From Undaria pinnatifida (taxonomy: Eukaryota > Sar > Phaeophyceae > Laminariales > Alariaceae), in assembly GCA_012845835.1 (NCBI GenBank), contig JABAKD010000023.1, forward strand, positions 20,570,691 to 20,634,690: DNA of 64,000 bases, in the 5' to 3' direction. The translations under genes were made by a program, and so were the position numbers. Numbering within the stretch: the stretch's first letter is position 1; every line of letters begins with the position of its first letter. Under the pieces are notes generated by a model. The model was not told the origin of the DNA. It did not search any database and worked only from the letters and a program-made list of their open reading frames with translations. Shown here piece by piece: positions 44,216 to 53,667 of this stretch.

Positions 44216-45524
44216 AGAATGTATATAAAATTGCTGTTGATAAACATGTGAGCTAGGCGTGATGGGACCAGGCAATGCCGTTGATAATGAATTGTTGTTG
44301 TGCGGGTGACCTCGGGCGCCAGGGGGGCGTATGATCATCAAAACTGCAAAGAGGTAACCACGCGTTTGTGCCCTCTCGATGCGTGTCTATTATCGCGGGT
44401 GTGTCTAGACGCTGCGCCAGGGGTGTACGCGCTGGTACTGTCCCCCGTTATTTTCACCGACGGACGACACGCCATCGAGGAAATGACGGAGCACACGCCG
44501 TCCCCCCAAGAGAGAGAACCCGAACACGCACAGAATGCCAAAGCCATAAACGGAAAATGAAATAAAAGGCAGCCAGATACCACATGAATATACAGTGAAT
44601 AAATAGCAGGGTAACCCTGCTGGAAAATCACATCGTGTTGTCGTGGTATGTATAATATTAGGCGGAGACGAAGCGATGCCTCGCGCAACCGAAACCGCAC
44701 CGCCTTCGACGTTCTTTGCGTTGGCCTCAACCTCTCCCCCTCGGCCCTACTGACTCTTTCCTACTCGGAAAACCCGTACTGTGTACCCGCGGGCCTAATA
44801 TCGGCCGGCGCGTGTGCTCCTGCCGCCGTTGCTCCGGTTATAACTGCCACCGCTACTCATGTATCGCTACCTCTCACATAGTATACCTTTGGACGGGTGA
44901 GCCCGTGCCCGTTACGCCGATATTCGCTATACTGTAAGATTCGCTATCCCTACCGGCCTTGCTTCCCACGCCTCTTACAAATGCTTCGCGCTTCCCCAAC
45001 CCCTCTGCTCTGGCCGGCGCCCGCTCCCAACAGTGACCATGCTGTCCCGCGTTACGTCGTTGGGCCTTGGTCCGATCGCCCCTACTATATCGTTGTGGGG
45101 CATTTCGGGCGCGGATGGTCTGCCGTCGCCATTTACGCCCCCCCGGTCGCCCACGCCCCCCCCCCCCGCTACTGTATATTTCCGAAACATGACGCGTGCA
45201 GGTAAACTGCTGCCACCTGTACTCCCCGCTGATCGCCCCCCCCCCCCCGACTATTGCATCGTCGCCCAACATTTCATGAGCAGGCAGGCTTCCGCTACTT
45301 TACTCCCCCCCCCCTCGCTATCACCGAGCGTGGCGCCCGCCGCCGCAGGCAGCGGGCTTTCTCCCCACCCTTTCCCTCGATACCGCCGTAGAGTACTTAG
45401 CGTTGACGCACGTTGCCCATACCGGGCAAGCCAAACAAAAGAGAAATATATTAAAGTCCCCATGCTTGTCGATCGTCGGCACCGTCCCTCTGCGCGTCGT
45501 GCCGCCGCCCCAGCCACTGCCGCT
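44216..45524. other. Spacer between copy 1 and the Gag-like gene
   Basis: There are GC-rich frames on both strands, none with a recognisable domain. Poly-C runs lie at 45160-45170, 45236-45250 and 45307-45316. It may be the 3' part of the Gag-like region or unrelated. Confidence 0.4.
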
Positions 45525-46420
45525 TTACACCTCCGGTCCGAACGCGCCGGTGAACGCTGCACGCCGGTGACCCGATAGCTTACACCACATGCAAATCTGC
45601 CATGCGCATGTGAGGTGAGAGTGGTGTTGGTCCCGTCCGGCACGGAGACAGTTACGGCATGTCTCCCCCCTGGGGGTTACCCGGCGAGTTCCTCTGTTAC
45701 ACCTGGGCCGTGCTGTGCTGTGCTGTGCCGCCCGCGTCGTGCGGATGGCCGCGATTTCGGCAGGCGAGAGCCCCGCCGTTCCCCCGCCCCCGTTACCGCC
45801 CCCCGAGCTACCCCCACCTCGCCCCCGGCCTCCCTCGGAGCGAGCCGGCAGTGGTCCGTAGTAGCCCGGGGCCCCAGCCTCCCGCTCCTGGTACGCCCCT
45901 CGCCCGCCGTTCGCGTGGGTGTGGGCCATAGGGAAGGCGTTGCCGTTCTTCGCGCCGGCGGTCATGACTGGACTTGCTTGCGTCGAGCCGTCGCCCCAGC
46001 CGGGGCTACCCGGGCCCCGAACCTAGTCCCGGCTTGGCCTCCGAAACCTGTCAGAGCTTGCCCCGCGAACTCCGTCCCGTCTGGGCTCGTAAAATGGTTC
46101 TTCGTCAACGCGTGTATCTTACGCAGGTCCGCGCAGTCCGCCTCGTGGACCTCCTGAGACACTCCCTTAACGAACGGGAGCATCTTGGAGAACACGCCTA
46201 GGACGATCCGTGGATTGCCGCACGCTGCCACCATGCGACGCCCGCCGTCAATGGTGTCGCTAAGAACCTTACTCGCGTCCAGGAGGTTGAAATCCATAGC
46301 CATCTTCATGGCCGACTCGAGCGGCGTCACCAGGTCGTACCACGTAAAGATACCGTCGACGTCGCGCATCATCTCGAGCACCAGGTCCAACCTGAGGCGT
46401 AACTGTGGCCGTCGGTGTCG
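45525..46420 (-). pseudogene. Gag-like protein with zinc-knuckle, one frameshift
   Basis: A minus-strand frame at 46390-45962 encodes an alpha-helical segment (LDLVLEMMRDVDGIFTWYDL, LLDASKVLSDTIDGGRR, VFSKMLPFVKGV). The frame at 45965-45525 continues with a Gly/Arg-rich linker, then a Cys/His cluster (CRNCLRAGRDQHHSHLTC, then CMWC and GHRR). The arrangement of capsid-like helices, basic linker and zinc fingers is typical of retroelement Gag, which packages RNA. A frame change near 45963 splits it. It lies 1.5 kb upstream of the copy 1 RT on the same strand, so it may be ORF1 of that element; copy 2 lacks it. Confidence 0.5.
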
Positions 46421-46559
46421 GGGTCGGGGGGAAAGCCGGCGGTTTGTGTAAGCGCGATTTCGTCGTGTTCGTTCGTTTACCTCGTCGAAATCGTATTGTT
46501 ACGTCGTCGTATACGTTATAGCGAAAAAAAAACAAAAAATAGAGAAAAGGGGCGGTGTA

Positions 46560-47200
46560 TACGGGCGGGGTGTGACCGCAATCGCTCCGTATCGGTTACG
46601 TCTCGTATGGCTCGATATTATTATGGGTGCGCCACGTGCCTCAGCACTCGATGGCTGCGAGAGTGTAACCCGTTGTTGTCGACGGGGTGAGACCGTAATC
46701 GCTTCGTGTTGGCTCTGTCGTCGGATGAGAGCCTACGCTAGGTCGGCCGATGGAACCTTGCCACGTGGCCGTCGGGGTAGCGACCCGTTGTGGTCACCGG
46801 TAGTCGTTGGGGATATGACCCACTATTCACGTCGGGATAAAACCGTAATCGCTTCGTGTTGGCTCTGCCGTCGTATGAGCACGTACTATAGATCAGCAGG
46901 TGGGACCTCTGTATGCGACCGTCGGGGTTACGACCCGTTGTATTCGCCGGTGCTCGTTGGGGTTGTAAACACTGCTATCGTCGGGATAAGACCGTAATCG
47001 CTTCATGTTGGCGTCGCCGTATGCGCGAATAGCATAGATCGAAAAACGCGACCTTGCTGCGAGACCGTCGGGTCTCAGCCCGTTGGAATCGCCAGTGCTC
47101 GTTGCGGTTGTAACCCACTGTTACCGACGGGATGAAACCGTCATCGCTTCGTCTTCGCTCTATTGTAATACTCGGATCGGTGTGCCGCAGGTTGACCCAC
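46560..47200. repeat. ~148-bp tandem array upstream of Gag-like gene
   Basis: GACCGTAATCGCTTCGTGTTGG-type cores lie at about 46573, 46691, 46841, 46990 and 47136 (spacings 118-150). They are accompanied by CGACCGTCGGGG, CGACCCGTTGT and CCGGTGCTCGTTGGGG words. About four and a half diverged units. If the Gag-like gene is the first gene of an element, this array is where its promoter would lie. Confidence 0.7.
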
Positions 47201-48130
47201 GCTTGCTGTATATGTACGCTAGCCTGTATCGTACTAGCCCGCCGACCTGGGCGGGTTTTATGCCTTGGGTGTGTATGCGTAAGATGTGTGTGTGGGGGGA
47301 AAGGGGGGGTCCGTCCACGATGGGGTATCCGAATTTAAGGGCCCCTCTGGACAGGACAGGGTCACTGTTCCTATATATATTAGTCTAGGCGTCCCCGCAC
47401 TCTATATTTTAGAATGAACTCCCCGCTGTGTGACGCACCGAGTTTGCCTGTTCTGGATTTGGTTTTTTCTCGTTATCGACACTCGTACGTCGGGTTCTCC
47501 CCTTTACGTATATATACTGCTCCGCCACGGTGAGCCGAACTGACCTTGAAACTGCACCTGGTATATACCGCTATGCTCTCGGGACATTCTCTTCGCGACA
47601 AGCGTAACGGAGGGCAATGATCTGTGATAGGTTGATGCTACTACCTGTGTTGTGTGCTACTGCTGCTGCTGTTGTGCGGTTCGATATGTGTATCATACGC
47701 GTGTACTCTTCAGAGCACAGTGTGTGTGTCACGGACGGTGGGGGGTTATCGAGCAGACGTCCAGGTCTAGGGCATTGGTGTCCGGGTCATGGGGGGGGGT
47801 GTATCGTACGCGTGGGTTATCGCGTGATTCCGAAATCGTGCTGTTGCTACTACTGCTACCGGCGCTGCTGCTGCGCCTGCTGCACTGCGCACTGCGACCG
47901 TTGCTGGTAGCTCCTGCTACTGGGTTGCTGTTACTGCTGCTGGACTGCGGTGCGTGCCGTTCGAGTGTGCAGAGGGAAACACGGGTCGCACGGGCGTATA
48001 AATATATTATTTAACGTATTATTATAAACGCGTCGGCTGCGCGTTCGATCATTTTAGTGTCGATACTCGTATTTTCCAACTGCGTGATACATCGGCCGCT
48101 CGCTTGGCCCACGGATGTTGTCAGGGCGAA
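47201..48130. other. Gene-free stretch with CTG-type runs
   Basis: No domain recognised. CTGCTGCTG-like runs at 47655-47680 and 47840-47950 give Cys/Leu-rich frames on the plus strand, which look like artefacts. GGGGGTTATCGAGC at 47741 recurs near 48634. Confidence 0.45.
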
Positions 48131-48132
48131 CG

Positions 48133-48537
48133 TCAACGGCCAGTTGTGATAATAATGCTAGCTAATACGCGTACTTCATCCCAAGGCAGTAAGTTATACG
48201 CTTCGTCAGTGTTAACAGCAGTATCTAAATACATGTTATGCGTCGTCCATGTTGATACAGACCTATTCAACCCATACAGCAGCAGTAATAAAGCTTGATC
48301 AATAGTGTTAATGGTACTAGCACTGCACCTGTCGCCTGCAACAATGAATGCTAAACGTGTTTCATCCCCAGGTAGTAAATTGTTATAACTCGTCAGTGTT
48401 GATACCAATGCATTCAACCCATACAGCAGCCCATTGTGGCGCTGCTGGTGTTGTGTTGCGGCCTGGCGTGCCGTACAAGTGAACGGGGTAAATGGGGAGG
48501 CTTTGGTTGTTGACCGTGCGCCGCTGGCTGCACCCAC
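48133..48537 (-). other. Unrecognised 134-codon frame with an internal repeat
   Basis: The minus-strand peptide contains the unit LLYGLN-x2-VST followed by NLLP-x-DE-x-R twice, about 50 residues apart (near 48430 and 48280). The repeat is also visible in DNA (CCCATACAGCAGC, GTCAGTGTTRA, CTTCATCCC). A repeated peptide with conserved spacing suggests a fragment of a repeat protein or a locally duplicated gene piece. I cannot name it. Confidence 0.3.
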
Positions 48538-48935
48538 GTGACTGGCATTCTGTGGTCGACTGATGCTGCTGATACTACGCTGGGTGATACGTATCGTCCG
48601 AGTATGCGTCAGGGGGAAATGGGTACGGGTTGGGGGTTATCGAGCGTGCGCAGCCGACGGCGCCCACGTGGCTGGCGTTCTATTGTCGACTGATGCTTCT
48701 TCCATTACGCCGAGTGCTCCGTATCATACTACAGTAGTATGTGTCAGGGGTTACGTACGTCCCGATCGCGGTCAGGCTATTGGTCGAGCGTCTGGCGAGG
48801 GAACAGATGCTACTGATGCTACGCTAAGTGATATATATATATATATATATCGTACGAGCAGGCGTCAGGGGGTGCGTACGCCGCGATAGGGATCAGGATG
48901 TCGAACGAACGCACGGCGAGGGAAGAACCCAGCAT
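48500..48935. repeat. Degenerate tandem repeat, ~125-bp unit
   Basis: GACTGATGCTRCT...TACGCYRRGTG...GTATCRTAC...GTATGCGTCAGGGGG recurs near 48556, 48687 and 48802. The last unit has an (AT)n expansion at 48832-48850. Its right edge touches the 3' end of the exonuclease gene. Confidence 0.6.
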
Positions 48936-49284
48936 CGTCGTCGTAAGCAGAACTTGCGTTCTCGCCGACCGAGGGCGTCTGTGCCGCGGGAGGTTCCCTC
49001 AGATGAGGTGCCAGACGAAGTTGGGCAATATCCCACAGCACAAGCCTGTCGCCGTTGCAGACGTCCTTGATGGTCACACGGGGGGGGGGCGGAGGCCCCC
49101 CCTTGTGCGGGGTAAAATCAGCAGGTACATGCGCTTCCATAACTTTAACCACAACCCGCGTGGGCCGTTTGTCATGACCATGCCGTCGCGATTGCCACCA
49201 ATACAGATTTCCAACGGCCGTAGTCTCGTCCTGCACATCTCGGACACCCACGCAGCTAGCGTGATTTTTGCTGTAGAGTCGTAC
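48865..49284 (-). CDS. Terminal exon of the fusion gene
   Basis: After the acceptor CTACAG the frame reads VRLYSKNHASCVGVRDVQ, then NLYWW, RVVVKVMEAHVP, GGPPPPPRVTIKD and WDIAQL, ending at a stop at 48865. It joins the preceding exon in phase 0. The position after the exonuclease domain and the codon-like composition support coding. The plus-strand frames over it are shadows. Confidence 0.6.
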   Translation of the reverse strand, partial: VRLYSKNHASCVGVRDVQDETTAVGNLYWWQSRRHGHDKRPTRVVVKVMEAHVPADFTPHKGGPPPPPRVTIKDVCNGDRLVLWDIAQLRLAPHLREPPAAQTPSVGENASSAYDDDAGFFPRRAFVRHPDPYRGVRTP

Positions 49285-49450
49285 CTGTAGGAGTATGAAG
49301 CTATGACACCGTATTCGTAGTTGTGGATGAGACCGGGACACGTTACGCACGATATTGATCTACAGTACCAGCATATTTGTCGAACACCTGGTGTCAACGA
49401 CGAACAACGTGAGGTCTTGGTACATCTACACATATACTTATTTTTTGCAC

Positions 49451-49564
49451 CTTTGTGCTTGGCGGCAAAAACTTGGAAGCCGAGGTGCTTATCGGATCTC
49501 GGAGCCTTTCGATTGCCGGATACACGAGAGCAGATGCGTACGCTCCCTTGCAGTCGTACTGAAC
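49451..49564 (-). CDS. Exonuclease motif III exon
   Basis: Bounded by ACACAG acceptor and AAAG|GTGCAA donor. It reads VQYDCKGAYASALVYPAIER. This aligns by eye with the Tyr-x3-Asp motif III of Werner-type exonucleases (YAATDAYAG type). The tyrosine is kept, but the position of the catalytic aspartate is Gly. Confidence 0.6.
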
Positions 49565-49709
49565 CTGTGTTAGCATAAAAAAAAAGTTTTATTGGAATCG
49601 AGAACACAATTTGCTTAAAACGCAATCGATCACCCAGAATACAATTAAACAATACAAGACACATGTGATGGGTGCGCATGATACACACCCAAATTCACTT
49701 GTTCTTCAC

Positions 49710-49929
49710 CTGTTGTCCGTGAGGTTAGAACTTTTCCAGGCAAACATGCGGATGCTCCGATCTTTCGTAACTCTTTTCCCATCAAAGCGGAAACCATACC
49801 GGCCAGCGACCGAGAGGGCGTCGCCACCCAGCGTTCTCGGACGTGAGTCCTCAAGTCCACAGTGGCGGCAACTTCGACGTCATAGTCCCGGTTTAGAAAT
49901 GAAGCGTCCGTGTTGACGTTCACGCCGAC
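49710..49929 (-). CDS. Exonuclease motif II exon
   Basis: After TTTTTCAG it continues KVGVNVNTDASFLNRDYDVE and a VDLRTHV segment, as in motif II of Werner-type exonucleases. Then comes SLAGMVSALMGKE. The expected next block, KDRSIRMFAW, is in another frame, so one frameshift lies near 49760. It ends at AACAG|GTGAAG. Confidence 0.65.
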
Positions 49930-50306
49930 CTGAAAAATGGTAATAGCGGTACAACGCATGAGGGACGGCAGAGGTACAAAAACCTTCTCCTATCGCCGTA
50001 GCAGCTCAGAGCATCTATTACAAATGATACCGTGAAAAAGCGTCCGTGTTGACGTCCACGCCGACCTGAAAAATGGTAATAGCGGTACAACGCATGAGGG
50101 ACGGCAGAGGTACAAAAACCTTCTCCTATCGCCGTAGCAGCTCAGAGCATCTATTACAAATGATACCGTGAAAAAGCGTCCGTGTTGACGTCCACGCCGA
50201 CCTGAAAAATGGTAATAGCGGTACAACGCATGAGGGACGGCAGAGGTACAAAAATCTCCTCCTATCGCCGTAGCAGCTCAGAGCATCTATTACAAATGAC
50301 ACCGTG
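49900..50306 (-). repeat. 136-bp tandem repeat spanning intron end and exon start
   Basis: The word GCGTCCGTGTTGACGT begins at 49904, 50040 and 50176, exactly 136 bases apart. The ~2.9 units are almost identical. On the minus strand each unit contains the end of the intron (polypyrimidine, TTTTTCAG) plus the first ~27 bases of the following exon (GTCGGCGTGGACGTCAACAC) and then intron sequence again. Only the last acceptor on the minus strand (49930) leads into the full exon. Confidence 0.9.
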
Positions 50307-50320
50307 AATGTTTTTCGTAC

Positions 50321-50735
50321 CTTGGCGATTGAAGGGTCCTCCAGAAAGTCTCGCAGGGCGTTGGGGAAATTGCGTTTGGTCGTCCTTCGAGCGCCACGTT
50401 GAAAATGAAATAAAAAAGCAGTGCCGTCAGGAAGAGACAGCTGGGCAGTTGAGACAGGCTTGGGTGTTGCGCCGCCCAACGGTGACTCCCATTCGCTGTC
50501 CAAACCAACGGCATCCCCTTGTTGAGCGCAGCCGTCAGCAATCTGGGCCACCGCCATCTTCATGGCCTCAGGATCCCAGACACAGATGCCACGCTTGGGA
50601 AAGAAAGGTTCGGGAGAAAGGCCATTTCGGCATCTACCCTATCGCCCTCAGCAGCATCGTACAATCGAACACCGGTCTCTTCTTCGATCTCACGGAACAC
50701 GATGTGAAATAAGCTTCGATCCTCGCAGCAGTCAT
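50321..50735 (-). CDS. Exon with YADDCCEDR and exonuclease motif I
   Basis: The 5' part reads ADDCCEDRSLFHIVFREIEE. After a frame change near 50595 it continues PKRGICVWDPEAMKMAVAQ, AVGLDSEWESP (DSEW motif I at 50489-50500), LSLPDGTAFLFHF and LEDPSIAK, ending AAG|GTACGA. The exon joins the RNase H-like half to the exonuclease half, so the fusion is within one exon apart from the frameshift. Confidence 0.65.
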
Positions 50736-50852
50736 CTGCATAAATTCCGATACGCAACAAGTAAATGTGAGTGCAACATGTCTAGACAACAAACCAATAA
50801 GGGGCGGGCGCAAAATCGACTGAAAAACACTTCCGCTCATCGACTTTTGTAC

Positions 50853-50971
50853 CTGACAAGAACAACCGGAAGTTCGAACCCCTTGCCCAGGAAACGGCTG
50901 ACAAAGATCGGCTTCAGGTCGTTCTCTAGATAATGTACTGATGCAGTCTTCATGGCCTTCGAAAACACAAC
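50853..50971 (-). CDS. Exon of the RNase H-like half
   Basis: From CTTCAG to CAG|GTACAA the frame reads VVFSKAMKTASVHYLENDLK and then VSRFLGKGFELPVVLV. It joins the 51079-51264 exon in phase 0 (EYDQ/VVFSK). Confidence 0.6.
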
Positions 50972-51078
50972 CTGAAGAGGGTGTGCGGCAAGGGAGGGGG
51001 GGGGTTGTTATGTGGTATCACCCAAAAAATCAGGATATCGCGAAGGTGTGTTGGCAAACGCGAAGCATTGTTGTTCAC

Positions 51079-51264
51079 CTGGTCGTACTCGTTCACGAGA
51101 GTGAACATCCAGCTCACCGGCCGAGCGCGCTTCCCATCTGCCCCTGTAGACAACCGGATGATCTTGACGAACTTGAAGGAAGCGCCGCCTGCAAAGAATA
51201 GGCCGTCTACCAGCTGTGCACGGCGCTGTAGATAGTCCTCGCGAGTCCACGCGCATCCGTCGGC
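51079..51264 (-). CDS. Exon with FKFVK and MFTLVNEYDQ
   Basis: After a GATAG acceptor: ADGCAWTREDYLQRRAQL, FFAGGASFKFVKIIRLS and SWMFTLVNEYDQ, ending CAG|GTGAAC. In the family as I remember it this region carries an Asp before the FK motif (D-x2-FK); here that position is Gly or Ala, another hint of altered chemistry. Confidence 0.6.
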
Positions 51265-51427
51265 CTATCTCGTAAACATTTTCGAGGGAAGGAAAATAAA
51301 CACAAAGACGGATTTTAATTCCTTAATGACAACCTTCGACTGGGGTGCCCTACTGAAGAAACGGTGGTCGGCAAAACACGTGATGTGAACAAAAAACACT
51401 ACTACGATGTGATCACGTTCCCCGCAC

Positions 51428-51890
51428 CTGAACAATTGGAATTTCGTAGAACCACTTGTGCCAGATATCCCGCAAGTAGTGGTCCGACGGGCAGCTGCTG
51501 TTGAAGCCCAACCTATCAAGCTCTCCAAACCGGGGGATCTCCTCGCTGTTGTCAGCGCTTCCAAACAACGCCGCGCGTCTACGACGACGGCAGTTCACAA
51601 GTGACGCGTATGAACCGTAAAGTTTCATGTAGGTGGCCATGTGCGCTTGGCAAATTAAGTTAGCTGTCGCTGAAAAACCTTTCCCAGCGACGAGATCGTC
51701 TGCCAGACGATTCACAACCGTTTTGCTTATGGCACTGCGCTTGGTTTCGATAAACGAGAAATCGTTAGCAACAAAAGCGTCCATCTTAGCCAAAACACCA
51801 GCATCCCATGCGTTGAAGGACGTCGTGCGACGGGTGGGGTCGTCCTCCGATTTTGTCTCGTTAACCGCCTTGCACTGCCTGCAAACATAC
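51428..51890 (-). CDS. Exon with second half of zinc-ribbon
   Basis: After a GGTAG acceptor the frame reads RYVCRQCKAVNE (C-x2-C), then FNAWDAGVLAKMDAFVANDF, TKRSAISKTVVNRLADDLV and FNSSCPSDHYLRDIWHKWF. It ends at CAG|GTGCGG. Continuous over 154 codons. The largest exon of the gene. Confidence 0.65.
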
Positions 51891-52124
51891 CTACCAATTG
51901 ACGCGAGCGCGAAACACAAAACATGTACGTACGAAGACGGGACCGCGATAGTTCAGCCTGACGCTTGGCTATGATATTCTGCGTACTTCTGGGAATATGT
52001 AACAAAATCGGCCACGAACACAGCATAACAGTCTGTCTGAAGGCACAAAACGGCGAACACCTGGTGCCACGTTCGATGTATAATCTAATCTATGTACCAG
52101 GTACCGTCCAAGATTTATATTTCA

Positions 52125-52309
52125 GCTGAATCCGATCATATACTCAACATCGTCCGCCAAGAAGACCCGGCGTGGCTGAGCAGGGTTCCATCCGTCCGGC
52201 TTCCCGCGAGCATCACAGTTCGGACATGGGATGTGGTCAATATCCGACCATATGTACTCGGGGACCCATTCGTACACCTTCCGGTGGAAGTGCTCCACGG
52301 ACGGTAACC
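52125..52309 (-). CDS. Exon with first half of zinc-ribbon
   Basis: After a CATCAG acceptor the frame reads LPSVEHFHRKVYEWVPEYIW, then CPNCDARGKPDGWNP, RRVFLADDVEYMIG, followed by a TGA. The CPNC pair would combine with CRQC of the next exon in one zinc-ribbon. The donor is not obvious (no GT before the stop in a good context), so this border is uncertain. Confidence 0.55.
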
Positions 52310-52435
52310 CTGATGAAACAAATGGAAACCAAGCTTCAGACTTAGTCCATACCGGTTGTTTACAGGATATACATTATAAACTGATGCGTTCCTCCCACAT
52401 CCGGCAGATATGTCCCCTTCTAGGGCTTATAGCTG

Positions 52436-52530
52436 CTGCACAGATCGAGTTCCCCCCCCCTCTACTAACCCGCTCCTCCTCCCCCACCCCCCGCCCCCGG
52501 CCCCGGCCCCCACGCCTTAAAAAATCTCCG
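52436..52530. repeat. C-rich low-complexity tract
   Basis: CCCCCCCCTC and CCCCACCCCCCGCCCCCGG runs. Not coding. Confidence 0.7.
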
Positions 52531-52599
52531 CCCTCCCCTCACCGGTTGTACGACTTTCAGGATATACTTGATAAACTGATGCCTTTCCTTCGGCAGCTG

Positions 52600-52815
52600 T
52601 CAGATTTTATCCGCCTCAGAAACGGGGTTTATAGTTTCCGTGCACAGAGTGATTAACACCACCCTGATGACCCTGGTACAAGCTACATTATAGTTCCAAG
52701 GGGAGTCGCCAACCTATATCCTTAACGAGGACACACACCCAGTAATACGCGCGGTCGGAGTATCACACACAGCTTGCGAAGATGAGTTTCGACGAAATCT
52801 TCGATCTCACAGCTG
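52600..52815. repeat. Dispersed repeat, copy of 28125-28310
   Basis: It shares with the 28-kb copy, in order: GTTTCCRYGCACAG, AACACCACCCTG, CTGGTACAAGCTAC, GGRAGTCGCC, CCTATATCCTT, GACACACACCCAG and ATCACACACA. It lies inside the presumed long intron upstream of 52309. Confidence 0.65.
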
Positions 52816-53660
52816 GAGTGGATTTTTATATTGATATTATGTATGATATTTAGTATGTACGACCCGTGCTGTTATATCTAGTTACTGCTGTACAAGTTTG
52901 ATACGTGCGTATCATTTGGTGTGTCACCGGAAGGGCGTGCACTGATATACTGCTGTACATGGAAGGGCGTGCACTACTGTTATACTGTGCATGCATACTG
53001 GTACATGCAAACGCCTGTACTCACGACGCTATTACATCAGAACTGCAGCACCGCTGTAACATGATGTCACCTACAGAAAGAAAGGCAGGCTGAAATTTAC
53101 AGGAAACAATAAACTCGGAGCCGTCATACTGCATCTACCGTAGTGTAGAATGCATCCTTTCTCAAACAAGAAATCAAGCCTGAGCCAGCGTGCCTGCTAC
53201 TTTGTTTATTAGGTGTCCTGTTTTAACGATACACAAAGACTGAGGACATCCAGCAGGAAAACCACCCTAACGAAATAGCATCATCAACGGCAGACACAGA
53301 CGCAAACAACGGATACTTTGGGCATCTGGCCTGCGCGAGCGCTGGCGAAGATGGACAAGGCGCTTTACGTACACACTGATTATGTGTTGTATACGAGGCG
53401 TGCACGGGTACTTACTGCTGTACCTGCATTTACTCGTATACCACTACTAGGTATACAGCAGTGCAGGCCACCTAATAAGAAACAGGATCTCATAAGAAAT
53501 ACAGGCTGAGATTTAGAATAATCTAAGGAATTAAGGAGCCGCTGCTATACTGAAATTGCAGTGGAAGGCACCCTTTCAAATAAGAAATCCAAACCTAGGC
53601 TACAGTAGCATTGCTGCTTCTTATTCGTTGCCCTGTACTACTGTACTGGAAGATATATGT
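52816..53660. repeat. Two-copy ~410-bp duplication, also related to 38.0-38.2 kb
   Basis: Positions 53065-53225 and 53475-53640 share CAGGCTGARATTTA, AGGARYYAAKRAGCCG, ACCCTTTCAAATAAGAAATC, CCTGAGC/CCTAGGC and CTTATTMGKTG words. The segment 52920-52985 has a ~33-base duplication (GGAAGGGCGTGCACTRMT). No gene recognised. Confidence 0.5.
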
Positions 53661-53667
53661 AGCAGCC

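Larger units (their letters stand above)
48865..52309 (-). pseudogene. Zinc-ribbon/RNase H-like + Werner-type 3'-5' exonuclease fusion gene, frame-disrupted
   Basis: Eight exon-like blocks with mostly clean GT-AG borders on the minus strand read as one gene. The N-terminal half has a CPNC...CRQC zinc-ribbon and a segment with GASFKFVK, TLVNEYDQ and YADDCCEDR. Similar proteins I recall from fungi and animals carry a DUF6729-type domain; the name needs checking. The second half is a DnaQ-like Werner-type exonuclease with DSEW in motif I. A C-terminal exon follows. Frame changes near 50595, near 49760 and at the 49710/49564 join, an unclear border after the first exon and a Gly in place of the motif III Asp suggest decay, or a lineage with altered activity. 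Upstream exons may extend to 54300. Function in the family is unknown; domestication from a transposon is one idea. Confidence 0.68.

Noticed and set aside
45033-46157. Two ~180-codon plus-strand frames
   Set aside because: They are opposite-strand shadows of the Gag-like gene and GC-rich spacer; Pro/Arg/Ala-rich without motifs.
49074-49688. 204-codon minus-strand frame
   Set aside because: It runs across two exons and an intron of the fusion gene in the wrong frame; the spliced frames with VQYD and VRLYS motifs explain the region better.
49900-50306. CRISPR-like regular repeat
   Set aside because: Units are 136 bases and contiguous with no spacers; it is a tandem duplication of intron/exon sequence in a eukaryotic gene.
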